Shown here in pieces: positions 8,305-14,378 of a stretch of DNA of 14,378 bases. The notes below the pieces were generated by a model. That model was not told where the DNA came from and ran no database searches. It worked only from the letters and a program-made list of their open reading frames with translations. The stretch spans positions 1 to 14,378 of the forward strand of contig JAEZHW010000076.1 in assembly GCA_023436775.1 (NCBI GenBank), read 5' to 3'. Every line of letters begins with the position of its first letter. The stretch's first letter is position 1. This DNA is from Actinomycetes bacterium (lineage in GTDB: Bacteria > Actinomycetota > Actinomycetes > Actinomycetales > Microbacteriaceae). The position numbers and the translations under genes were made by a program.

Positions 8305-9362
8305 GGGGCTACTCCGTTCCGATTCAGGCCGGTGTATTCCGGCAGTCCCAGGGCCAGGTTCGCCGACTGCACGGCAGCACCCGCGGTGCCCTTGACCAGG
8401 TTGTCCAAGGCACAGATGGACACGAGGCGATTGGCCGCCTTGTCGATAGCAATGCCGATCTGCGCCAGGTTCGCACCCACAGTGTCTGCCGACTTCGGGA
8501 ACTGACCGGCTGGCAACAACTGCACGGCGGCCTCGGTCCCGTAGGCCTCGTCGTAGGCGGCGCGGAGCTGCTCGATGGTCACGCCGGGCTTCAGGCGCGC
8601 AGTTGAGGTGGCGAGGATGCCGCGCGACATCGGCACCAGCACCGGGGTCATGCTCAGCGTGGTGTCCAGACCAGTGGCGTTGCGCAGGTTCTGCCGGATC
8701 TCCGGGATGTGCCGGTGCGTGCCGGCGACCGAGTACGGTGCGGCCGAACCCAGGATCTCACTCGCCAGCAGATGCGGCTTCAGGGCCTTGCCCGCGCCCG
8801 ACACACCGACAGCGAGGACTGCAACCAGGTCCTCCGCCTCAACCAAGCCCGCTGCGAGCGCCGGCATCAGGGCAAAGGTCACAGCCGTCACGTTGCAGCC
8901 GGGGACGGCGATCCGACGAGCGCCGGCCAGCCGGTCACGCTGCTTGGTACCCCCTGCGCTCGGCAGGCCACCCAGCAGCAGTTCCGGCATGCCATAGGTC
9001 CAGGTGCCGTACCACTGCGAGCCGTAGAACTCGTTCCAGTCCTCCTCGCGCTCGAGGCGGTGGTCGGCAGCGACATCAATCACCAGTGCCTCGTCGCCAA
9101 GCGCATCGGTCAACTCACCGCTCTTGCCATGGGGCAGCGCGACAAAGACCACGTCGTGCCCGGAGAGCACCTCGGCGGTCGTGTCCTGGAGCACCAAGTC
9201 CGGCCACTGGTTCAGGTGCGGATGCACATCGCTGAGCAACTGCCCGGCGTTGCTGTGCGCGGTGACCGTGCGCACGTCGAAGTCTGGGTGTGCGGCAAGA
9301 ATCCGCAGGAGTTCGCCACCGGCATAGCCACTGGCTCCGGCAACGGCAACGGTATAGGCCAT
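8301..9362 (-). CDS. argC: N-acetyl-gamma-glutamyl-phosphate reductase
   Basis: This enzyme reduces N-acetylglutamyl phosphate to the semialdehyde with NADPH. The nucleotide-binding GASGYAGGELLR is at 9-20, and the catalytic Cys156 lies in VPGCNVTA, the type 1 AGPR signature. The length is 353 residues. The frame continues 17 codons further upstream, but I take the ATG at 9362. It gives the normal MAYTVAVAGASGYAG start and lies seven bases after a TAnnnT box, which suggests a leaderless transcript. It is the first gene of the arg operon and diverges from the lipoprotein gene. Confidence 0.97.
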   Translation of the reverse strand: MAYTVAVAGASGYAGGELLRILAAHPDFDVRTVTAHSNAGQLLSDVHPHLNQWPDLVLQDTTAEVLSGHDVVFVALPHGKSGELTDALGDEALVIDVAADHRLEREEDWNEFYGSQWYGTWTYGMPELLLGGLPSAGGTKQRDRLAGARRIAVPGCNVTAVTFALMPALAAGLVEAEDLVAVLAVGVSGAGKALKPHLLASEILGSAAPYSVAGTHRHIPEIRQNLRNATGLDTTLSMTPVLVPMSRGILATSTARLKPGVTIEQLRAAYDEAYGTEAAVQLLPAGQFPKSADTVGANLAQIGIAIDKAANRLVSICALDNLVKGTAGAAVQSANLALGLPEYTGLNRNGVAP

Positions 9363-9369
9363 GGAAACC

Positions 9370-9375
9370 AACTTA
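9370..9375 (-). promoter_or_regulatory. -10 box of the arg operon (leaderless type)
   Basis: On the minus strand TAAGTT fits TAnnnT and sits seven bases before the argC ATG, the spacing seen where transcription begins at or next to the start codon. No clear -35 hexamer is found 16-18 bases upstream. The 137-base interval between the argC and lipoprotein starts (9363-9499) holds both divergent promoters. I see no ARG-box-like palindrome in it. Confidence 0.55.
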
Positions 9376-9486
9376 GTCTGGACGCGGATGAAAGGATCGA
9401 CGGACGGACGCACTGAAGGTGCGTTTCCAGGTCTATCGTCGTCGCGTCGAGAACGTCATATCCCCAGTGTACGCCCCGCGCCCGGG

Positions 9487-9492
9487 TAGCGT
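9487..9492 (+). promoter_or_regulatory. -10 box of the lipoprotein gene (leaderless type)
   Basis: TAGCGT fits TAnnnT and is followed by seven bases and then the ATG at 9500. The intervening GGAGG (9493-9497) is only two bases from the ATG, too close for an ordinary ribosome binding site, so leaderless translation fits better. The -35 region is not recognisable. Confidence 0.5.
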
Positions 9493-9499
9493 GGAGGCT

Positions 9500-10027
9500 A
9501 TGCAGCATCCTCGATGGGTTCTCCCCCTGTGTACTGCCGTGACCGTGTTGGCCCTGGCCGGGTGCGGCACGGCACCAGCACTGCCGGAGCCGACGCCCGG
9601 AGACCCCCTCGGACCGACACTGCCGGTCGAGCCGGTGGAGCCGATCGAGCCCAGCGCGCCCGCCCCAGCGCCGGTTGGTCTGGCCCTACCGACCGAATGT
9701 CCTGCGGTGGCCGAGGCCGTCTCCCTGAGTGGCCTGCGCCTGGCGACGCTCGAGGTGGGTGGCGGCGCTGGCGTGCAGTGCACGTACGTCGGCGACGGTG
9801 ACCCCTTCGACGCGCACCGCCTGCTGATTGGCGTCGAGGACCAGTCCTCCGCGCCGGGGGTCGGCTCCGCAGTCACCGGCATCGGCGACTGGGCCGAATA
9901 CATCCAGAACCCGGACTTCACCGAACTGTGGGTCGGCGTCGGGCCGCAGGCGCTGCACGTGATTGCGCGGCCGGCGCAGCCGTCCAGCACCTTGGTGACT
10001 TGGGCCGAGGCCCTGCTCGCGCAGTAA
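9500..10027 (+). CDS. Putative small secreted lipoprotein
   Basis: This predicted lipoprotein of 175 residues has no recognised family. Residues 1-21 form a signal peptide ending in the lipobox L-A-G-C, with Cys22 as the lipidated residue. A Pro/Glu-rich spacer with PVEPVEPIEP repeats runs from about 25 to 60, as is common for proteins that must reach out from the membrane. The C-terminal domain of about 110 residues has two cysteines, Cys67 and Cys94, that could form a disulfide. This layout is loosely like actinobacterial DUF3558 lipoproteins, but I would not assign it. The frame is open upstream to a GTG at 9419, but the ATG at 9500 gives a proper signal peptide and follows a leaderless-type -10. 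It is the only plus-strand gene, divergent from argC and convergent with pheT. Confidence 0.8.
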   Translation: MQHPRWVLPLCTAVTVLALAGCGTAPALPEPTPGDPLGPTLPVEPVEPIEPSAPAPAPVGLALPTECPAVAEAVSLSGLRLATLEVGGGAGVQCTYVGDGDPFDAHRLLIGVEDQSSAPGVGSAVTGIGDWAEYIQNPDFTELWVGVGPQALHVIARPAQPSSTLVTWAEALLAQ

Positions 10028-10073
10028 CCACGACCGCGATCACCCGCACCGCCGCAGACCGTCCCGAATCGAG

Positions 10074-10101
10074 CAGTGCCGGACCCGAAGGCCCGGCACT
10101 G
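10074..10101 (-). terminator. UUCG-capped hairpin after pheT
   Basis: The arms CAGTGCCGG (10074-10082) and CCGGCACTG (10093-10101) are perfect inverted repeats. In minus-strand RNA the stem extends inward by three more pairs, one of them G-U, and closes on a UUCG tetraloop, making 12 pairs. In plus-strand RNA the G-U pair becomes an A-C mismatch, so the better hairpin belongs to the pheST transcript. No U-tract follows, as is common for actinobacterial terminators. It lies in the 96-base gap between the convergent lipoprotein and pheT stops and may also act on the lipoprotein transcript. Confidence 0.65.
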
Positions 10102-10123
10102 TGCGTTCAACGGTGCGACGCGG

Positions 10124-12658
10124 TTAGGCGCGGACCTGCGCTTGGAAGCGCTGCTCGGCCACGGCAACGCCGGCGAGCTTGGCGTCGGTCGCCTCAGCAG
10201 CGGTCAGCGTGCGGTCGGCGGCACGGAACCGCAACGCGAAGGTCACCGACTTCTGACCGGCGGGCACGCCCTCACCGCGGTAGTCGTCCACGATCCGGAT
10301 GTCTTCCAGCAGGCTCCCTGCGCCCTCACGGACGGCGGCCAGCAGGCCACCAGCCGGCACGGCAATGTCCACCACCAGCGACAGGTCCTGCGTTGCCGCG
10401 GGGTACGGCCACACGGTGCCTGCAACCACGTCGGCCGGGGTGTTCGCGATCAGGGCGTCGAGGTCCAACTCAGCGGCCGCGACCACGCGCGGCAGGTGAT
10501 GCTCCTCGGCGAGCTTCGGCAGGAGTTCACCGGCCACACCCACCACCACGTCACCGTCGGCGGTCGGCACCACCAGGTCGGCGGTCCGCCCGGGGTGGAA
10601 TGCGGCATGCGAGCCCTGGCGAACCTCGACCGTGGCGCCGATGCCGCGGGCAAGCTGCTGCACCGCCTCAAGCGCATCCCGCCACGAATACGCGTGGGCG
10701 CTCTGCCCCGGCTGCTTGAGTGCACGGTTGCCGGTAAAGAGCATGGCCACGTATCTCGGCTGGGGCGGCAGCGCCTTGCCCAGGGCCGCTGCATCAGCTG
10801 CACTCAGCGCCTGGCCACCGACCGGCAGGGTCTCGTGACCGTATGTCACACCAGGCTCGGGCCGGAACACAGCGCCGGTCTCGAACAGGGCCAGGTCGTT
10901 CAGACCGCGGGAGTGGTTGCGGTGTGCCAAGGCCACCAGGCCCGGCAGCAGGCTGCGGCGCAGGAACGGGGCTTCGCCGTCCAACGGATTCGCGAGCTTC
11001 GCCTCGGGGGCGGATGCTTCGACCTCGTCTCGGGCAAACGCGGCGTTGGCACCGGCTGCCAGGAACGGGTACGCGTTCACCTCGGTCAGACCAGCACCGG
11101 CGAGCGCATTGGCCGCGGCCCGGCGCAGGCGCTGCGTCCGGGTCAGGCCGCGACCGGGCGGTGCCACCGGCAACTGCTCGGGGATGGTGTCGTAGCCGAT
11201 CAGTCGGGCAACTTCCTCGACCAGGTCGGCCTTGTGTGCGAGGTCGGGGCGCCAGCTCGGCGGCGTGACCAGCCAGCCGTCGGTGGTCGGCCGCACGTCG
11301 GCACCGATCTTGGTCAGTGCCTCGGCGATGGCCTCCGGCGCGTAGTCCACGCCGATGAGGCTGGCGACACCATCGGCCGGCAGTGCGATCTGCGGGGCCG
11401 CAGCATCCAGCACCAGGCTCGAGCCGAGCGAGTCGGCGGTGCCACCGGCGAGTTCCACCAGCAATTGCACGGCGCGCTCAGCAGCTGCGGCCGACACGTT
11501 CGGGTCGACGCCGCGCTCAAAGCGGCGGCTCGCCTCGCTGGGCAGCTTGTGGCGGCGAGCGGTGCGCGCAATCGAGAAGCGCGAGAAGACTGCCGCCTCG
11601 ATGAGCACGTTCGTCGTGGTCTCGGACAGTTCCGTCGTCGCGCCACCCATCACACCGGCAAGGCCGATCGGGCCAGAGTCGTCGGTGATCAGCAGATCCT
11701 CGGTGTGCAGCGTGCGCTCGACGCCGTCGAGCGTGGTGAGGCGCTCACCAGCGGCGGCACGGCGGACCGTGATGCCACCCTGCAGCAGGTCCAGGTCGTA
11801 GCCGTGCAACGGCTGACCAAGCTCGATCATCACGTAATTGGTGATGTCCACGGCCAGCGAAATCGGGCGGATACCGGCCAGCCGCAGGCGCGAGGCCATC
11901 CAGGCCGGCGTCGGTCGCGACTGGTCGATGCCGCGGACGACGCGGGTGTGGAAGACCCGCACCGCCTCTTGGCCGCGAATGGGGGCGTCATCGACGACCT
12001 CAACGCGGAAACCATCGGCGGGCTGCGGCGAGACGGCGAGCCCCGGGTCACGGAACGTTGCGCCGGTCGCGTGCGAATACTCCCGCGCGATGCCACGAAT
12101 GGACAGGGCATAGCCACGGTCTGGCGTGACATTGATTTCGACGGCAAAGTCGTCGAGGCCGAGCAGCGCCTTAGCGTCCGAGCCGAGCGGCGCCTCGATG
12201 CCCATGGTGTTCAGGCGCATGATGCCGCTGTGGTCCTCGCCGAGGCCCAACTCGCGGGCCGACGCCAGCATGCCGTCTGAGACGTGGCCGTAGGTCTTCC
12301 GCGCAGCGATCGCGAAATCGCCCGGCAGCACGGCACCCGGCAGACAGACCACAACCAGGTCGCCCGCCTCGAAGTTGTGGGCGCCACAGACGATGCCGCG
12401 CACGTCCGCACCACCGTCAGCCGCCGTCTCACCCTCAGGCGCAACCCGCACCTGGCACCAGCGAATGGTTTTGCCATTGGACTGCGGTTCGTCCTGGAAT
12501 TCCAGGACCTGACCGACCACCACTGGTCCGACCACGGTCGAGGCGTGAATCGCTTCCTCTTCGAAGCCCACCGAGACCAGGGCGGCGTGGATGTCCTCGC
12601 CGGTAGCGTCTGCGGGCACATCGACCCACTCGCGCAACCACGAAACCGGAATCCGCAT
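10124..12658 (-). CDS. pheT: Phenylalanyl-tRNA synthetase beta subunit
   Basis: This is the large subunit of the alpha2-beta2 synthetase that charges tRNA-Phe. It contributes tRNA binding and editing rather than the aminoacylation site. The 844 residues show the expected order: MRIPVSWLREWVD at the N-terminus, an EMAP/OB-type tRNA-binding domain at about 45-155, the B3/B4 editing and B5 domains in the middle, a catalytic-like core, and a C-terminal FDX-ACB anticodon-binding domain from about 752 to 843. The ATG at 12658 overlaps the pheS stop by one base (TGATG), so translation is likely coupled and the two subunits made in balance. The length is normal for the family and I see no disruption. 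Confidence 0.98.
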   Translation of the reverse strand: MRIPVSWLREWVDVPADATGEDIHAALVSVGFEEEAIHASTVVGPVVVGQVLEFQDEPQSNGKTIRWCQVRVAPEGETAADGGADVRGIVCGAHNFEAGDLVVVCLPGAVLPGDFAIAARKTYGHVSDGMLASARELGLGEDHSGIMRLNTMGIEAPLGSDAKALLGLDDFAVEINVTPDRGYALSIRGIAREYSHATGATFRDPGLAVSPQPADGFRVEVVDDAPIRGQEAVRVFHTRVVRGIDQSRPTPAWMASRLRLAGIRPISLAVDITNYVMIELGQPLHGYDLDLLQGGITVRRAAAGERLTTLDGVERTLHTEDLLITDDSGPIGLAGVMGGATTELSETTTNVLIEAAVFSRFSIARTARRHKLPSEASRRFERGVDPNVSAAAAERAVQLLVELAGGTADSLGSSLVLDAAAPQIALPADGVASLIGVDYAPEAIAEALTKIGADVRPTTDGWLVTPPSWRPDLAHKADLVEEVARLIGYDTIPEQLPVAPPGRGLTRTQRLRRAAANALAGAGLTEVNAYPFLAAGANAAFARDEVEASAPEAKLANPLDGEAPFLRRSLLPGLVALAHRNHSRGLNDLALFETGAVFRPEPGVTYGHETLPVGGQALSAADAAALGKALPPQPRYVAMLFTGNRALKQPGQSAHAYSWRDALEAVQQLARGIGATVEVRQGSHAAFHPGRTADLVVPTADGDVVVGVAGELLPKLAEEHHLPRVVAAAELDLDALIANTPADVVAGTVWPYPAATQDLSLVVDIAVPAGGLLAAVREGAGSLLEDIRIVDDYRGEGVPAGQKSVTFALRFRAADRTLTAAEATDAKLAGVAVAEQRFQAQVRA

Positions 12659-13698
12659 CAGACCACCATCCCAAACTGCTGCGAGAAGCGAATATCGCCC
12701 TCCACCATGTCGCGCATGTCCTCAACCCCGTTGCGGAACATCAGCGCCCGCTCAATGCCCATACCGAAGGCGAAGCCCTGGTACTCCTCCGGGTCAATCC
12801 CGGCCGAACGCAACACGTTCGGGTTGACCATGCCGCAGCCGCCCCACTCAATCCAACGAGCACCGCCCTTGAAGGTGGGGTGCCACAGGTCGAGTTCAGC
12901 GCTCGGTTCGGTGAACGGGAAGTAGTTCGGGCGAATGCGGATCTTGGCGTCGTCGCCAAACATGATGCGCGCGAAGTGGTTCAGGGTGCCGACCAGGTGG
13001 GCCATGGTCAGTCCCTTGTCGATGGCAATGCCCTCGATCTGGTGGAACACCGGGGTGTGCGTCGCGTCCAGTTCGTCCTTGCGGTAGACACGGCCCGGCG
13101 CTACGACGTAGACCGGGAGTTCGCGCGACTGCAAGGCACGGATCTGCACCGGCGAGGTCTGCGAGCGCAGCACCAAGTGGGATCCGTCCGGTTCGACGTA
13201 GAAGGTGTCCTGCTCGCCACGGGCCGGGTGATCCGGATCGGTGTTCAGCGCGTCGAAGTTGTACCACTCGCTTTCGAGTTCGGGGCCTTCGGCGATTTCC
13301 CACCCCATGCCGACAAAGATGTCGGCCATTTCTTCCTGGAGCAGGTTCACCGGGTGGCGCGCCCCGAGCGGCCGACTGGGTCCGGCAACCGTGACATCGA
13401 CCCGCTCTGCTTCGAGACGGGCCGCTTCCTCTGCCGCGAAGAGTTCCTGCTCACGCTCGACGTAGCGCTTGCTCACGGCCGCGCGTGCCTGGCCGACGAG
13501 CTTGCCGAGCTCTGCCTTGCGATCGGCGGGCGCATCCTTCAGCAGTGCGTTGAGTGCGGCGAGCACCGAGGCCTCGCCGACGTGCGCACTGCGAGCGGAC
13601 TTGAGATCAGCCAACGAGGCAGCAGCGTCCGCCGCCGCAAGGGCTGCGTCGCGCGCCGCATTGACTGCGGATTCAGTGATTGCTTCAGGGGTGGACAC
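12658..13698 (-). CDS. pheS: Phenylalanyl-tRNA synthetase alpha subunit
   Basis: This is the catalytic subunit, a class II synthetase that activates phenylalanine and attaches it to tRNA-Phe. Residues 1-105 form the Ala/Glu-rich coiled-coil arm that contacts tRNA. The catalytic core follows, with RVYRKD near 203, FHQIEG at 218-223, RPNYFPFTEPSAE near 256 and motif 3 GFAFGMGIERALM at 308-320. The phenylalanine-site motif usually reads RTHTSP or similar, but here residues 178-183 are RSQTSP, with Gln replacing the conserved His. The start is GTG at 13698. Its family-like N-terminus and a TAGGAT box eight bases upstream support this choice. The length of 346 residues is normal. Confidence 0.97.
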   Translation of the reverse strand: MSTPEAITESAVNAARDAALAAADAAASLADLKSARSAHVGEASVLAALNALLKDAPADRKAELGKLVGQARAAVSKRYVEREQELFAAEEAARLEAERVDVTVAGPSRPLGARHPVNLLQEEMADIFVGMGWEIAEGPELESEWYNFDALNTDPDHPARGEQDTFYVEPDGSHLVLRSQTSPVQIRALQSRELPVYVVAPGRVYRKDELDATHTPVFHQIEGIAIDKGLTMAHLVGTLNHFARIMFGDDAKIRIRPNYFPFTEPSAELDLWHPTFKGGARWIEWGGCGMVNPNVLRSAGIDPEEYQGFAFGMGIERALMFRNGVEDMRDMVEGDIRFSQQFGMVV

Positions 13699-13706
13699 GA
13701 GAATCC

Positions 13707-13712
13707 ATCCTA
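13707..13712 (-). promoter_or_regulatory. -10 box of pheST (leaderless type)
   Basis: On the minus strand TAGGAT fits TAnnnT and lies eight bases before the pheS GTG, implying a very short or absent leader. There is therefore no room for a leader-peptide attenuator or T-box before pheS, unless transcription starts further upstream. Confidence 0.5.
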
Positions 13713-13725
13713 GCGCCGCGAGGTG

Positions 13726-13736
13726 TACAGCCTGTA
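13726..13736. promoter_or_regulatory. Small dyad over the pheS -35 region
   Basis: TACAG and CTGTA form an inverted repeat with one central base. The expected -35 hexamer of pheS, 17 bases from the TAGGAT box, would fall on about 13730-13735, inside this dyad. The position is what an operator would have, but five-base arms arise easily by chance. Confidence 0.2.
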
Positions 13737-13760
13737 TGGCGGCAATTCCGCTTGGATGCC

Positions 13761-14165
13761 CTATCCCGCTGACGATGCCGGAGCAAAGATCGAGTGAATA
13801 TTGCCCTCCGGATCGGCGAAAAAGCCGGTGTAGTCACCCCAGGGCTGGAGCACCGGGGCAGCAATGCCGATACCGCCGTGCGCGCAGATGTGGGCATATT
13901 GTGCGTCGACCTCGTCCCGGGTTTCGCGCACGAAGTTCAGTTCAAAGGCTTGGCCGCTGCGTGGCAGTTGGTAGTCCGGATGGTCATGGGTATTCGGTCC
14001 CATATCGATACGGGAGAAGATGGCGAAGCGAATACCCTCGCCACCGAAAGCCACATAGTGGTCCTCCCAGACCACCGCCTCTAGGCCGAGTGCCTGCCGA
14101 TAGAAGCCGGCAAGGGCCTGGACGTCGCCTGCCAGGACGGTGATGCCTTCAAGCCGTGCGCGCAT
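13761..14165 (-). CDS. VOC (glyoxalase-fold) family protein
   Basis: This 134-residue, probably cytosolic protein belongs to the vicinal oxygen chelate superfamily. It begins LEGITVLAGDVQALAGFYRQALGLE, the first beta-alpha unit of such proteins, has FELNF at 74-78 and ends GFFADPEGNIHSIF at 114-127. Metal-dependent members usually carry a His near the first strand and a Glu after the final GN motif. Neither is obvious here, because the terminal motif reads HSI. It may therefore bind a ligand or antibiotic without enzymatic activity, and the substrate cannot be told. The ATG at 14165 is chosen because it starts the fold and follows a TAnnnT box by six bases, although the frame is open further upstream. 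The 62-base gap to pheS contains the pheS promoter. Confidence 0.85.
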   Translation of the reverse strand: MRARLEGITVLAGDVQALAGFYRQALGLEAVVWEDHYVAFGGEGIRFAIFSRIDMGPNTHDHPDYQLPRSGQAFELNFVRETRDEVDAQYAHICAHGGIGIAAPVLQPWGDYTGFFADPEGNIHSIFAPASSAG

Positions 14166-14171
14166 TCCCCT

Positions 14172-14199
14172 ACCGTAGCGATGCGGTGACCGGCCGCAA
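14172..14199 (-). promoter_or_regulatory. Promoter of the VOC gene (leaderless type)
   Basis: On the minus strand TACGGT (14172-14177) fits TAnnnT and ends six bases before the ATG. TTGCGG (14194-14199) lies 16 bases further upstream as a possible -35. This is the best-formed promoter of the four in the window. An AGGGGA between the box and the ATG could instead act as a ribosome binding site. Confidence 0.5.
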
Positions 14200-14251
14200 C
14201 AGCCCACGATGCACACTGTGCCATTGAACGCGTGTGGGGCGGGGCCCGCGG

Positions 14252-14263
14252 CCCCCCCCCCCC
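14252..14263. repeat. 12-base C homopolymer
   Basis: This is an uninterrupted run of 12 C on the plus strand, 87-98 bases before the VOC start codon as read on the minus strand. Its length decides the frame between the heptad-repeat sequence and the VOC gene. It may be a miscounted homopolymer or a slipping tract. Confidence 0.85.
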
Positions 14264-14289
14264 ACGGCGGCAGCGGGACCACCGGACCC

Positions 14290-14378
14290 AGCACGGGCGC
14301 GAGCGGCTCGAGCACGGGCGCGAGCGGGACGAGGACCGGCGTGAGCGGTGTCAGCACCGGCGACAGGACGGGTGAGAG
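14290..14378. repeat. 21-base tandem repeat, about four copies
   Basis: Degenerate 21-base units begin at 14290, 14311, 14332 and 14353, with a five-base remainder at the edge. The first two units differ at only the last few bases, and the third and fourth are more diverged. The period is a multiple of three, so the array encodes seven-residue repeats on either strand. The window ends inside it. Confidence 0.8.

Larger units (their letters stand above)
14170..14378 (-). other. Possible 3' end of an upstream heptad-repeat gene
   Basis: From the right edge the minus strand is open and reads as heptads of the form V-L-x-P-(L/V)-(A/T)-P, about five in a row, then PLPPWGGG at a run of 12 G. As written, the frame runs straight into the VOC gene. 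If the run were 13 or 10 G, it would instead end at a TAG at 14172-14170, four bases before the VOC start. Pro/Val/Leu heptads of this kind occur in actinobacterial secreted or surface proteins, but the piece is too short to assign. The plus strand is also open here and reads as a Ser/Thr/Gly/Ala repeat, so the coding strand is uncertain. Confidence 0.3.

Noticed and set aside
9363..9413. Longer argC start upstream of 9362
   Set aside because: The added residues precede the conserved reductase N-terminus and would cover the predicted promoter.
9362..9429. Inverted 7-mers TGGAAAC (9362-9368) and GTTTCCA (9423-9429) as a possible regulator site upstream of argC
   Set aside because: The arms are 54 bases apart, one overlaps the argC start codon, and they do not resemble any ARG box. 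Chance is sufficient.
9500..9508. ATGCAGCAT as a half ARG box
   Set aside because: It is a short palindrome made by the first codons of the lipoprotein gene, with four-base arms and no partner site.
10076..12280. Open plus-strand frame of 734 codons opposite pheT
   Set aside because: Its composition is that of an antisense shadow, with no recognisable domain, and pheT is complete on the other strand.
13739..13755. Possible terminator between the VOC gene and pheS
   Set aside because: The GCGG/CCGC stem has only about four pairs and no U-tract, too weak to call.

Overview
The window is a compact piece of a high-GC chromosome, almost certainly from an Actinomycetota (actinobacterium). The evidence is the strong G/C bias at third codon positions, the linked pheS-pheT and argC-J-B-D-F-G-H clusters in the order typical of that phylum, and TAnnnT boxes placed 6-8 bases before start codons, as in actinobacterial leaderless genes. 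I cannot name a genus. No rRNA, tRNA, CRISPR array or insertion sequence was recognised.

Layout. Bases 1-58 are C-rich low-complexity sequence at the edge. Bases 59-9362 form one tightly packed minus-strand operon, read argC, argJ, argB, argD, argF, a polytopic membrane protein (DUF418/HGSNAT type), argG, argH. Gaps and overlaps between neighbours are: 4-base overlap, 2-base gap, two 4-base overlaps, 16-base gap, 16-base overlap and 1-base overlap. A small lipoprotein gene (9500-10027, plus strand) diverges from argC and converges on pheT. pheS-pheT (10124-13698, minus) overlap by one base and end at a UUCG-capped hairpin. Upstream lies a VOC/glyoxalase-fold gene (13761-14165, minus), followed by a 12-base C homopolymer and a 21-base tandem repeat running off the end.

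Function. The arg operon encodes the route from glutamate to arginine. ArgJ transfers acetyl from N-acetylornithine to glutamate, ArgB, ArgC and ArgD make N-acetylornithine, and ArgF, ArgG and ArgH convert ornithine to arginine. carAB is not in the window. PheS and PheT form the two-subunit phenylalanyl-tRNA synthetase.

The main departure from the usual actinobacterial cluster is that the repressor gene argR, normally between argF and argG, is absent and a membrane acyltransferase-like gene occupies its place. No ARG-box-like palindrome is visible before argC. ArgB keeps the N-terminal helix and C-terminal motif of arginine-inhibited kinases, so control may be mainly by feedback inhibition. 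Other points of interest are leaderless-type promoters before all four transcription-unit starts, a His-to-Gln change in a conserved PheS substrate-site motif, and heptad-repeat coding potential with a homopolymer-dependent frame at the right edge.
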